Assembly: GCA_947652605.1 (NCBI GenBank)
Contig: OX393579.1
Span: 26,681,674 to 26,745,673, forward strand
Length of the DNA stretch: 64,000 bases
From: Elmis aenea
Lineage: Eukaryota > Arthropoda > Insecta > Coleoptera > Elmidae
Direction of reading: 5' to 3'
Shown: positions 50,664-62,275 of the stretch, piece by piece
Position numbering within the stretch: position 1 is the stretch's first letter
How the letters are laid out: each line of letters begins with the position of its first letter
The notes under the pieces: generated by a model
Told to the model about the DNA's origin: nothing
Databases searched by the model: none
What the model saw: only the letters and a program-made list of their open reading frames with translations
Made by a program: the position numbers and the translations under genes

Positions 50664-50913
50664 TCAATCAAAAATTGCAATTATTATTAACCACAGTTTC
50701 ATCCATATTATGGGTCGTATTAAATAATAATCAAAATTCTAAGTAGCGAAACAGTGCACTAAAAATAGATAAGCTTATTTAAATAGAAGAAGCTTGATTT
50801 AAAGAAAGTAAACAAAAATCAATTTACAACGGAAATGATTATTTTGTAGCGTGCGGTAATATCAATCGAGTGCGGTTGCCCTACCATATAACAGTTGCCC
50901 CACACAGAGGAAC

Positions 50914-51416
50914 CATGAGAGCAGGGTTGTTCTTTTCAATTTTTCGATTGTAATAGATTAGGGAAGAAAACTGTAATAGATTCCTTCAAAATGTAATAGA
51001 TTTTTTTTTTTCACGATACAGATGGCACAATCTACATGTATTGCATGAATAGTACGTTCCAGGTCTGTCGCCGTCAGAGTACGCATAGAATTATTGCATT
51101 TACCAGCCGTTTGAATAAAAGTTGACGATTACTGTAAAGGCTAATACTAATAATTAAAAGCGCCACCTACTGATAAAGTCATAAAGTAACTTTAGGTACA
51201 TTCAAATAATATTGTTTTACTGTGACGAAAAGAGCGCTAAAATGCAAATTTCAAATTTTCTTATACGTAAAATTGCTCTTTAAGAAACGGACATGGTTGA
51301 AAAGTCGAAAACTGTAAATGTAATAGATTTGCTGCTTTTGTAATAGCGTAATAGTTCCATGCTCATTGTAATAGATCTATTACAATTGTAATAGCAGGAA
51401 CAACCCTGCATGAGAG
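50914..51416. mobile_element. hAT MITE nested in hAT copy 2
   Basis: The perfect ends CAGGGTTGTTC and GAACAACCCTG border 50922-51408, and the 8-bp target duplication CATGAGAG lies at 50914-50921 and 51409-51416. The related hAT copy at 8190 lacks the insertion and has one CATGAGAG (as CTCTCATG). The motif GTAATAG occurs three times near the left end and five times near the right end, all in the same direction, plus once reversed. It has no coding capacity. Confidence 0.95.
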
Positions 51417-51947
51417 TAATCGCTTCCCGTAGCTGTTAAGTAAAGCAACGATGCGGGCAATAGACTAGGGACTGCATCGCAGTGCGCATGCGCCAAGAAC
51501 GCAAATTTCGAATCCACAATCAAAAACGCATCCCTCAGTCGGGCTCACAATCGCTAGCGCTCTGCATCGTACACATTTAGTCAGCCGCTCGCTGGATGTA
51601 GATTATATAACGCAAATTTTCGAGCAGGCAAAACATCGTATATAATAAATAAAATTATCACGTAACAAAAAATAAAATCAAAGCGAAATAAAGCTACACG
51701 AAATTCAAATATGATACGGAAAAAAATATTCTTGACGTGAATTTTAGGGGATGCGCCGCATCCAACGCATCCATGGACTGCACGCCGCTGGTACGTACAC
51801 TGCATTAAAAACTCGCGTCTTCGTTTCTTTTGATATCTCCTTCTTACTTATCAAACATTCTGTTATTCAGATCTTCCTCCAATTTACCATTTTCTGCAAT
51901 TATTGTTCCTAAATGTTTAAAATGTGCTACCTGCTTTATCTTTTTTT

Positions 51948-53320
51948 AGTCTAGCATAATACTTTTATTACTATTATTTTCGAAATATTTTGCCAAGAAC
52001 CATTAGGTCATGAAACCAGTCTCATAGCATTAGTAGGAATTAATACCGTATAGGCTTTTTTTTTGAAATAACAACTAATTCTTATCAACAGTATTACAAT
52101 TTTTAATTGGAAATGGAAAGAAATCAAAGTATTATTTGAATTTGACAAGATAACCTCCTTAAAAGCATTAGAAATGTCAAATAATGCCTTTTTAATACCC
52201 GTACTTCAAAATGCTGGTTTCATTTTCATATCATTTTGTGCAGTTTTCCGCCTTTTAAAAAATAAACGAGATAATGAGAAGGTAATCCCAGATACACTCC
52301 GTACCAAAACGCATAGTTACCATGTTTAATATAAGGTGAATATATTTTTCTTAATATTTTTGATGTAACTACAAATAACAATTTTTCTAGAATCAATCAC
52401 TTTGTCAGTTGTACACGATATAAATGTTATTAAACTTCGATAAAAATCGTTACATAAAATTATACCTTTTGCAGTACTTTCAAGAAGTAAATTTGTATTA
52501 TTACAGGTAGTCCGAGTTCAGTCGTACAAATACATAAATCTTCAATTCAATATGTATTTAACAAATAAAGGTTTTAGGTATTTGCGTGGTTAAGGTTCAT
52601 GTAAACGCCTGCTTTCGTGCGTTTGCTGTTCGAATAACGGGGACTAAATAACAACAGAAACCGAATCAACTATATAATTACCGACTACAGTAATTATGTG
52701 AAAGTGAATACACGAAACGTAAAATCTATTATCCATTTTGTTTAAAAAATTCGTACACTTTTAATTTTGACTGATTGCGTATCAAGATATACCAATAAAT
52801 TGTGAAATTAACTCTGATACAGTGAAAATTAAAGACTCACGTGCCGGGCGTAATGAAGTTGTATGGGGTGAGCCACGGTCAATATTACACCGAGTAACTC
52901 GCTGACAGAGATGGTGCTCGTGTAAATTTCTCCTTACATAATTAGAAGGGTAAAATTATACATAAAATATTTGCTTTGTATTAGCAAGTCAGTAATATAA
53001 TCTCTGTTTATATTTTAGCTGTCTTTGGGTTTTCAAATAATTCACTCATCTGTGTGTGAGCACAACCCACGTTGAAAATTTACAAATTACAAATAAGCAA
53101 GTGGTTTACGCTGGTTTGCCTCAACGTCACTTCTCATCTACTTTCATATATTTAATTATACAGGTAATCTGTGGGGTGTTTTGCGCTATTTGTAACGGTA
53201 AAACTTTGCCCTACAGAGTGAATCGAAGTTTCTGCAATTCGATATTCATTACTTTGACGTCATTTGAAAAACAAATTTGTATCATTAAAATTTTAACTAC
53301 TAATGTAGGTATACAAAACA
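51948..53320. other. AT-rich sequence, nothing recognised
   Basis: A GC-richer patch at 52840-52920 and a 95-codon frame at 53056-53343 show no recognisable protein motif. Confidence 0.4.
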
Positions 53321-54129
53321 TTAAGGCGGATCCACATCAATAAAAATTTGCGTTGTGTGTTGTATTTGACACAAATTTGCTCGTGTTCGTCGAAATTTTT
53401 GTTGGTGTGGACTGTGCGCCGCATAGAAATGCACACAAATAATTTCGTGACAAACAACCCACGCTATCCGTTGTGCTGTCGGTTTTCCAGCCAACTTCAA
53501 ACAGATTTGCGTCGCACAGTAGTGTAAATGTGGGATTCTGAGTGCATCTGTAGTTTTGCTTCATTTTACTACGTAAATACCTATGTTTGGGTCATTGGGT
53601 GACTGATCATGTCTCATTTTTTAATTTACCTGTTCCTGTTCCGATAGTTTTTTTCCCTTTTGCCTTCTCCCTTCTAAAAGACCCCAATAAGCTTGACACT
53701 TTTTTGCTTCTTCAACTCCAGTACTACATGCTTTACCTATTTTGTACCATGCTTCAGCTTTTTTTATTTTGTTGTAATGCTGACAGTGTTTTGGATTCCA
53801 TAACAAGTCATGTTTTGAATATTCCTGAATGAGGTGCAATGAATCATTGCTCCATTCCATGTTATTTTATTGTACTTATTTTATTAGTCGTTTATTAGTT
53901 ATTTTATTATGCAAATTACGACTACTCTACTCCCGACAAGTGTTTATTAATATAATAACAGGCCCTTAAGTTGGAACAAACATGCACACGTGAATTCGGC
54001 CATACAACACAAGATAAATATTACGTGGTAAAATACTTAACCCGATTTAAATTTGCGTCGCAAATATTTTTGCTTAATTTCAAAATACACAATACAACAT
54101 ACATTTTTATTGATATGGATGCGGCTTTA
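53321..54129 (-). mobile_element. PIF/Harbinger-like element with MADF ORF
   Basis: Inverted ends AGGCGGATCCACATCAATAA at 53324 and its diverged partner ending GGATGCGGCT at 54126 pair over about 50 bp. A TTA target duplication lies at each side (53321-53323 and 54127-54129), the three-base signature of PIF/Harbinger. A small palindrome ATTTGCGTCGCAAAT is near 54051. The element is 803 bp and encodes a MADF-like protein but no DDE transposase. Confidence 0.78.
53621..53860 (-). CDS. MADF-domain fragment
   Basis: A 79-codon frame from the ATG at 53860 starts MEWSNDSLHLIQEYSKHDLL and includes WNPKHCQHYNK and EAWYKIGKA. The order of a tryptophan-leading helix, a LIxxY/WNP step and an AWxxIG helix is that of the MADF/Myb-SANT-like DNA-binding domain. 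In PIF/Harbinger elements a second protein of this kind helps the transposase enter the nucleus and bind the ends, so its place between matching TIRs makes sense. The C-terminal 20 residues are lysine-rich. Complete proteins of the type are longer, so this is a first exon or a truncated gene. No stop or shift lies inside the domain. A captured host exon is the alternative. Confidence 0.72.
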   Translation of the reverse strand: MEWSNDSLHLIQEYSKHDLLWNPKHCQHYNKIKKAEAWYKIGKACSTGVEEAKKCQAYWGLLEGRRQKGKKLSEQEQVN

Positions 54130-57100
54130 GATACAGTAAACATTTTTTAAAGCTAATCTCCGTCGTTATCCCATGGTCCTTTTCCTTTGCATGTAAATTT
54201 ATTTTTTTCGATTGGTTTAGGTTATGTTTAAAAACCCAATGAAGAACCCCATAGCGAAAGACGTTATTTACTTAATATTATTTTAACTAGAATAAAACGT
54301 TACAAAATACATTTGACTAACCTAATTTATTTTTATTATAAAAACAATTACCTTATTAATCATAGCCTTAACATTTTTTTAACATCCTAATATGTTGTTT
54401 CTTTTTAATTGGCAGACAGTGTCAAATTGTAACTTATATGTAGATTCCTAATCGTAAATTCTTAAAAGATAAAATAGATTCAATACAATTTGATTCCATG
54501 TATTTTAGTTATTGTCACAACAAAAGAAGGAAAGCACTATATTTCTTGCAACGTACTGTATACCAAAAAATTAAGCCCCCCTCACATTTTAAATTGGCAT
54601 TAACTAACGGAAACGGTACAAACAAAAATTTGTATGGTACAATCCGGTACAAACACGGTACAAACCTATGGTTATGTTCTCATTTTTTTTTTTAAGTATT
54701 GAGTTTTTTAACCGTTACGTACTGAGCTCTATCATATGTGACTTTCTACAAATTTAACTGAATATCTTTCTCTTATGTAGAGCGAAATCCGTTAAGCGGG
54801 TCGAATTAAGTGAACCCCGGGTACAATATCAGTCTTGCGGAATCAAATGATTGAAAGTTATAGAGTTGATGTATTCGTTGGAATAGTAATGAAGTTTTTC
54901 TTTAAAGTCAGCTGGAAGCCTTGAAACTAATTTGGATGTTAAACTTTCAACTATCTGTAAAGACTTGGTCGGGAAAAACTGAATAGGAAAATAAATTGTC
55001 TAAAACGTTTAATCCAAGATCCATTACAATTATGTATGTACATTTCGGATTACATAAATGTTGTATTATTATCTTGTCAACTACAAATATGTTAAGGAAA
55101 TCATTTTTGAACAAAAATGTGTTTAAAACTTTTAGTACGTTTAAAAAATCATTTGCTAATCTTTGCATGCTTTAATTTATTACCGTTTTGGAAATACAAT
55201 AAAATATTAATTTTTAATTTTTATACGTCATTTTTAAAATCCAGTGCTGAAATGTTTTTTTTTTTTTTAATTAATATAATTCAGAATTATCTTTCTTTTA
55301 TTGAAAATATTCTACACAATATTCACTTTTGTACATAAACATTGATGGATTTATCAATCAAATTAATTGTTACATCAGCTTAAGGCTCGAAAGCACAAAG
55401 CAACGCAAGTAAATCCATACAACTAGGCAATATTAGCACCAAATTTGCTGTGCGTTTGCCTAATAGTTAACGTGGTTTAATCCCGGGTTAACCCTAGGTT
55501 TAACCTTCTTGAAATTGGGCCTAAGAGTGGTATGCCGCTGTCGATTTAAAACAACCACAGAATCCTTAAAATATACCTTCGCGAAAAAATCATTACTTCT
55601 TTCATTAAAATGCAAGAGCGATGAAATACCGATTCTGAACATTTTCGCCATCACAATACTTTGTTGATTCAAAAATTTAAAAAAAAACAGAAGTACATCA
55701 TTACCTTTAAATGAGATGATCTAATTACTTATTCTTATTTAATACTGCAAATACATTACAATCACACCGTTTATTATGTTGAAGGGTGTTGTATTAATTA
55801 TTCGTCTATAAAAAATTAAAACCTGATGCGACAAGGTTAGAGAATAAATACATTTAAAATCGTCGTCTGTTTCTGTAATTTTGTTTTATTGCACAAAGCA
55901 AAATTAATTTCTACAAAAACAATTCACATAGTATTATATTAGCCTGCAATAAATATTGCTTCCCGCAAGGAAATAATATACTTGCCAATAATATTATATT
56001 ATATTATTTACATCACACCTCTGATATTAGATATCGCAAAGTTAGCTGTAAAGGGTTAAGGTTTAATATAGTATTATGTTGGGTGCGTTTCCTGGAGTAC
56101 AACAACGAGTTGAATAGGTGCTTGACACAATTGGTAACAATTGCGAATTGTAATGTCAGTGCGATATGTAATATGCGCTTTGAATACGCCACGTATCTCA
56201 TAATACAATCAATCCATGTTTACAGCGGATTGTGTTAATTTAACATATTTCATGAATTCGTTCATTGCCATCATATTTAAATGTGATTTGCAGTGTTGAT
56301 TTACGCATTAAACTCGGAAAATCGCAAAAGTGACGATTTGTAATTAGATAATTTCATAATTAAGTTAACCAATTTAATACAATATCGCTGTTTCACCCCT
56401 TAAACTAAAGACCGTTACTTTGCGAAATCTTTGCTTTAATAACCTAAAATGTAACGTAACAAAGCCATTACGTAACTTATAATCTTTATGTCGAAATGCA
56501 TAATAAAAAAGTTGACTTGGCGTAAATTTAGTTTCGCTGTTTTTTGCAAACTTTATTCGTGCAGATTAACCTTATTTCTTTCATATTTCGTGCAGATTTT
56601 TGAGGTCATGAGCGAAAATTCCAATTAATTCTCGTTAAAATTGGAAATTGGAAGTGCCAAGTTTACAAAGAAGGGCAAATTGGATATTAAAGCGATAAAT
56701 CATTTCAAACTCTTCAAAGACCTTGAAATGAATTACGAAGTCAATTGTACTAATAATGCTAATAATATTGTTAGTTCGCTGCCAATTTAAATGAATCGAA
56801 ATAAAAGTTTATATAAACTTAAAAAAAAAACATTACCCGAAGTGCAATATTTCATAGCTGTTAAGCATTTATACGGAGTAACTTTAAAAAGTATCCGGTA
56901 TTCCTTTATGTTACATAAACCAGTAACACAATCACTATTACCGAAAATTTTCTTTAAAACAGTCCACTCATAGGCAAGTACACTTTTTTGCCAACGTCCA
57001 CAAAGCGGTTTAAAGCATTCGCGAAATTCGTTTTTTTAAACCTTTTTCAGCTCCTATGTCCCATTCTGGATGCTTAGATGAATCGCGATCCTTTCAGTGT

Positions 57101-57758
57101 AAAATTCAAACGATTATTATAAAAATTGTTTTCTTCTTCAATCAAAGTTATTTTTTCTTAAGCCAGTTATCTGTTTTGCTTGGTTTGAAAGTTACTTGAA
57201 ACCATCTGTTGACAAACATAAAGCATATGGAAGATCAATTTGGGCAATACTGAGACAGTCTTAAACTAACATTCCAACTTCTTACACTAATTCCTCGACA
57301 GTTTTATATTCTATTACTTCGAACAATATTCCTTACGCGCTCAATTTTTTCATTATTTGTTGATGTATTCCAGCTTTCGTTATTTCGTTCATCATCGACA
57401 CTTACACTTGTGATTCTTATAAAATTGCATTTGGACAGGACTAATCAGTGATCACTATGAGCAACAAAGAAAAAATGTTCATAACAACATTGTTTAAATT
57501 CTGCGCTAAAAGAACGATGAGGAAGTCGCCCAGAATGCAAAGAAGGAGCCAAAAGAGGTTTCAGGTAATAAGTTTCAGTAATACTTCTAGAAAATTTACG
57601 GACCTTGGCAAAAGTTTATTTGCCTAAAAGGACTATTTTCAAAAAAAAATGTCTTGAATAGTTTTATGTTATTGATTCATCAATACATATAATAAATCTA
57701 TAAGGAGATTTTTCATGGAATTTTGTTTTGTTTTTAAAAAACTTTTATGTCTTTAGGT
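54130..57758. other. AT-rich sequence, nothing recognised
   Basis: Several open frames of 60-75 codons have no motif. A patch near 55470-55520 (CCCGGGTTAACCCTAGG) is locally palindromic without a partner. Confidence 0.45.
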
Positions 57759-58064
57759 CAGTGGCGTAGCGACGGGGGGCAAGGGGGTATCGATGCCCCG
57801 GGCGCCAGTCATGGGGGGCGCCGCGAAGACAAAATATTTTTGCGTTTATCTTTATTTCACTTATTTAAAGCCAGAAAACTAAAATGCCAATATAATTTTA
57901 AAAGTTCACATTTTCATTACAGTGTATCTGAATAAATAATGGAACATCATTTTACTTGAAACTCACAAACTACAATAAAAATACTACCGAGTGGGGGCGC
58001 AAAAAAATATTATGCGCAAAAAAATATTATGCCCCGGGCGCCGTTTACATTCGCTACGCCACTG
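57759..58064. mobile_element. Short hAT MITE
   Basis: CAGTGGCGTAGCGA at 57759 pairs with TCGCTACGCCACTG ending at 58064 without a mismatch. The flanks CTTTAGGT (57751-57758) and CTTTGGGT (58065-58072) are a 7-of-8 target duplication. GCCCCGGGCGCC occurs just inside both ends, in a window that is otherwise AT-rich. 306 bp, no coding capacity. Confidence 0.93.
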
Positions 58065-60760
58065 CTTTGGGTATGGTTTGAGATTCCATCTTAGATTTTT
58101 TGTTCGTCTGTTTGTCTGTCAGTTTCCTTACAACTTGAGAACCACTGAACTAAACTGAAACAAAAGTTTGTGTGGGTGTGTGTGTGTGTGGATTTTTAAA
58201 GCCAACACTAGAGTACTTTTATTTCAGTTATTTCACAAATAAAACTTAAGTGGGTGGCGCCCGAAGACACCCGAATATGTCAAAATAAGACTAAATACTG
58301 TTAATAGCATTCAAAAACGCTGACCTTAAAAAGATAGTGGCTTCATGGGTACAATATGTAATGCCAAAATTCACGCCAACGAAGTCGTAGGTAAAAAGCT
58401 TATGTAAAATAAAGGAATTTCAGAAACTTTTTGAAAGTACCACATATTAATTTATTGTGGTGCAAATTTTTATCCTGCATTTTTACCCAAAAGCGTTTTG
58501 TATTAATTTAATTTACGCATTTCATGCAGTTATCACAATTTTTTCCAACATAAAGGGTTCTATTTTTGTGATACCCAGTATAATGTTCTATTACTTTATT
58601 ATTTTTAATTCTATCTGATCTTCTTGACTTGTTTAAAAATTGATATAGAGTTAAAATGTTTGTTTTACAGAAAAAAACAAATAAAATGGAAAAAACATTT
58701 TGTCAAATGTCTTTTATTTGTCAAATGTGTGTACCTTTATCTTCGGGTTATACATCTGACAGTATCATTATATTTGAAATGTATGGGACGTAATCGTTCA
58801 CTTAAATGGTTGGGCGCAGCGTTGTTTTGTTTTTAGGATTTGAACACGTTTTAAGAGTGATTTTGCACCGTTACGGTTCAAAAATTATTTATCGATAAAT
58901 TAAAAGCAAATTTTTACGATATTCCAAGTCAGCAAAACAAACGAGCAATATTTTATTTCAAAAATTAATTCGTTTTGCTGAATACAAAATACTTGACAAC
59001 CCCATACTTTTGATCTCTTTTAAATACTGAACCGTAAATGATTTATTGGTGCCATACACGTTTGAGCCAAATAAAAATTAATGAAATAACCGCAAATTAA
59101 AACATGGGCCATTGGGTTTATGCAGCGTGTATTCGTTGAATTTTGGAATTTTACAATTCATCAGTAAATGTATACGGATATAAATGAAACAGTATTGGAA
59201 AAACCGAATGCATTATTTGATACTCTACGTTGATGACTATATTATTGATTTATAATTGTGAAGAAGTATTAATAAAAAAAAACAGGGAATCGATTCACTG
59301 TGTCACATAATTCTGTAACTCTTTGTGGTTTAGTTGTTTCTACAGTTGGTAGAGCAATTCTACAGGGAATGCGCTGCAGCATTTTTCTTATTCAAGCGAC
59401 TTCTATTACATTTTGAAATTGTAAAATATATGAGCAAGTTGTTACCATGGTGAAATTGCATGAAACGACGTTATATATTCCCTAGTTAAGCACATTTCTT
59501 TACCATTGCTTTGTGGAATATCATTCTGTGATGTAATGGCTGGCTTCTGTTTCCATCACATCGACTTTGCTCATGTGCAGATCTATTAGTGTGATAACTT
59601 AAAGAGAATATATCATGAATATTTGGTTAACGTAGCATTAATTAAATGGTGTAATCAGGACTGTAAACTGTCAGTCGATTTAACTGAACTGCTGTAATGT
59701 ATTAGATAGATACGTTATCTCCATTGCCGTTTGGTAAGCAATATTGAAAATTTTAAGTTCCAATCATAATGATACTTCAGGGACGGTATAAACATTTGAA
59801 TAATACACAACACAAATCTAAGTATTAAACAGATTAAATAAGACCCCCACTGAACCAAACAATGAATGAGTTTTTCAATAAAAACAATTTTTCATACATC
59901 AATCGGCTGTGATTAATATAAAATTACTTGACATAAAATTTTAAAATTCCAGTTGAAAGAATAAGGTAACGAGCCTTAAATTATTTAACTAATAAAAGTT
60001 TTTTTTTATTCCAAATATAAATTTTAAGTCAAATTAGTCTCGGCGCTGTATGAGGTAATCAACTCAGTAATGCTTAATTTAAAATCAAATATAACTTAAA
60101 AAGCTAAATTATCTCAGGATGTTTTATTGGAATAGGAAACTACTAATTGGTACAATCTTTGCGTTTTAAACTTAACTTCAACTTATTTGACTAACAGGAA
60201 AAATTCTGAAAAGTCAAGGAATGAATTTGCAGGATCTTCACAGATATTGGCATTTACAACACTGCAAAGTACTATTTGTAATAACTAAATACTGAAGTGT
60301 AATTTGTCCAATTTAAAAAATTATATGCAAAATACATCATACCTTTTTAAATTAAAGCCAATTTTAATTTAACCTCACACATCTCATACTTTAATAAAGC
60401 ATTCTAGATTTATATTAGTGTACTGTACTAAATAGAAAACATTAAGGCTAATGTGAAATTAAGATGTTAAAAACTTAAATCAAAGTCAGTAAAGAACAAA
60501 TATATTGTGATGGTTACTTACATAGTTTTTTTTTTAACATCTTAGGTTATATTTGCAATCTGCTTGCTATGAAGCAATAAGCAAATTCGTTGACAAATTA
60601 GACTTAAAAAGTGTTTCTGTCCAGTGACGGTAACCTAATATATTTTATCTAACTAATTACTAATGTATTACTAGCTTAATTATGGTAAAGTCACTTAAAT
60701 TACTTAAATTAGCTAAATCAACAACTTACATACATGATACAAAAATTTAATAAAACTATA
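58065..60760. other. AT-rich sequence, nothing recognised
   Basis: Contains a short TG run near 58168-58189. No gene or paired repeat. Confidence 0.5.
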
Positions 60761-61134
60761 TTATGTAATAAACATATACATATTGCTAATAGTTCAGATT
60801 TTGCGTAACATAGTCAACGGTACAGATATACATCCTCTCTTTTTAATGCGGCGATTGGACCATTGACAGCTAATATTCATCGGATTGGTCAACGTGAGAA
60901 GCGCGCATAATGTTCAACTCATTTTTGACAGTTTAAATATATGACATTTGCAAAATTCACGTTTCATAACATAACCTCAACAATTTTCATGCCGGTTCTG
61001 TCAGTAATCCTAGTTTTATTTGTGAAAAGTACACCTTAGAAAGAGAGGTACATATTTCCATTTCATTCAATAGGCTTCACTTTCCACTCATTGCGAAGAT
61101 AGGGAATGCGCGATATATGTTTATTAAATATATG
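60761..61134 (-). mobile_element. MITE, copy C, internally deleted
   Basis: This is the reverse complement of the family member at 34589-35107, including GGAATGCGCGATATATGTTT at the right. About 150 bp of the middle are absent; the break falls where AAAT-containing sequence occurs on both sides in copy A. The terminal repeat TATGTTTATTAAATATATG is preserved with one change on the right and is partly decayed on the left. Confidence 0.85.
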
Positions 61135-61829
61135 AATAAAACAAACCCCAGAAATTCATAGTTTTTTGATTATATTATTTAATTTTAAAACTAAGTTAAG
61201 TAAAACTAGATTATAGTTTTAAAAAAGCTGTATACAAAGATATAAAAGTGAATTTGAAAAATAGATACCTATCAAATAGAGTGGAATAATTTTTTTAAAT
61301 GACACTAGTAGATTTTTTTTTGTGTCAATCACACAGTATTGTTCTAATATACACTACATATTAATACTTTTTCGTAACATTAATGACAATGTCATTCATA
61401 TTCTCTCTTAGCATTATTGAGATCAACGATTATTTTTAGTTTAAAAGTTGATCTTAAAAAACTACAGTCATATCTCGGATAACGTTACCTCTGGTAACGA
61501 AGCCTCGATGCAACCAAGTCCGCAATTTCAAGCCCCACTTTACGTAAAAATATTAAAATTTTGAAGTCAACGCCCGTTAGGCATCCGATTCTCTGATAGC
61601 TTGAAAAAAAATCAAATTTTGATATTTTTCCCGACAAGCTCTCAAAAAAAGTTGATATACGTTACAATTTTCAATATATTGTTGTCAAATATACAAAACT
61701 TTCCGCTGTTTAATCAATATTATACAACTTACAACATGAAGTTACTTGGAGTTGTTGCTAGCAACGAATGAGATAATCAAGATGGCAACAACGTCTTAGA
61801 TAGTGTTAGGTGTTAGGTTCATTATATTA
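61135..61829. other. Non-coding sequence with a possible pogo-like end
   Basis: CAGTCATATCTCGGATAACG at 61465 followed by GGTAACGAAGCCTCG resembles pogo/Tigger-type terminal sequence. I found no reverse partner within the following kilobase. Confidence 0.35.
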
Positions 61830-62275
61830 CCCCAGCACTGTTATATGGAAGTGAAACGTGAACGCTTACAAACAAAAATAGTTGCCGTGTGAATGCAGTA
61901 GAAATGAGATTTCTAATAAAAATCCAAGGAAGAACAAAAAAAAATTGACTCAGAAATAAAACATATAGAAAGCAATTAAAAATAAAGTCAGTTGAAACAA
62001 AATACAAGAAACACAGCTGGCATGGTTGGGTCACATTTAAAGAATGAAAGAAGAAAGGCTAACCAGGAAAGCCTATGAAGCAAGTCCACAGGGAAAAAAA
62101 CAAAAGGGAAAGACCGAGAAAAAGCTGGCAAGACGAAGTTAAAAAAGCAGCAACGAATAGAAAATTCAAATGGAAAGACATAAAAAAGCTAGCGCAGGAA
62201 AGGAAAACGTGGAAAAAAGTCAGCACAACACAAATCAACAGTCCTATACTTAACATTAGAAGAACTCACGACTAA
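61830..62275 (+). pseudogene. LINE reverse transcriptase C-terminal remnant
   Basis: Plus-strand codons read PALLYGSET, a TGA in place of the expected Trp, then TLTNKN, VNAVEMRFLIKIQG, HSWHGWVT and ERPRKSWQDEVKKA, ending LAQERKTWKK. These are the same ordered motifs as in the remnant at 49741-51947, so it belongs to the same broad LINE group, but it is a different family because the residues differ widely. Three stops and at least one frameshift lie inside; the last 66 codons (62075-62275) are open. The palm domain is absent. It is a short dead 3' fragment. Confidence 0.8.

Larger units (their letters stand above)
50148..51798 (-). mobile_element. Non-autonomous hAT element (copy 2)
   Basis: The exact 8-bp target duplication GTACGTAC lies at 50148-50155 and 51791-51798. 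The element itself, 50156-51790, starts CAGTAGCGTGCGGTGAC and ends …GTCCATGC-type sequence with CACGCCGCTG. It corresponds to the reverse complement of copy 1 at 8190-11587, without the LINE but with an extra 487-bp MITE. The GTACGTAC target is part of LINE coding sequence (…AVYVP). Confidence 0.95.
49741..51947 (-). pseudogene. LINE reverse transcriptase C-terminus, split by hAT
   Basis: Minus-strand codons on both sides of the hAT element at 50156-51790 join into the C-terminal part of a non-LTR retrotransposon reverse transcriptase. Upstream (51800-51947) reads VAHFKHLGTIIAENGKLEED. Downstream reads YSSETWTLT, VQEMRFLRKIEG, LRWLGHLL and RGRPRIKWEKEV, ending WRNITKKK near 49760. These are the usual ordered motifs after the palm domain in this group of elements (the type often annotated as endonuclease-reverse transcriptase; possibly RTE-like, by memory). 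There is a premature stop and a frameshift upstream of the hAT, and a stop plus a one-base insertion downstream. The catalytic palm lies beyond the recognised part. It is a decayed remnant of a different family from the LINE at 9133. Confidence 0.85.

Noticed and set aside
53056..53343. 95-codon open frame before the Harbinger-like element
   Set aside because: No motif, and it runs into the TIR; most likely chance.
58168..58189. TG dinucleotide run
   Set aside because: Too short to be of interest as a microsatellite.
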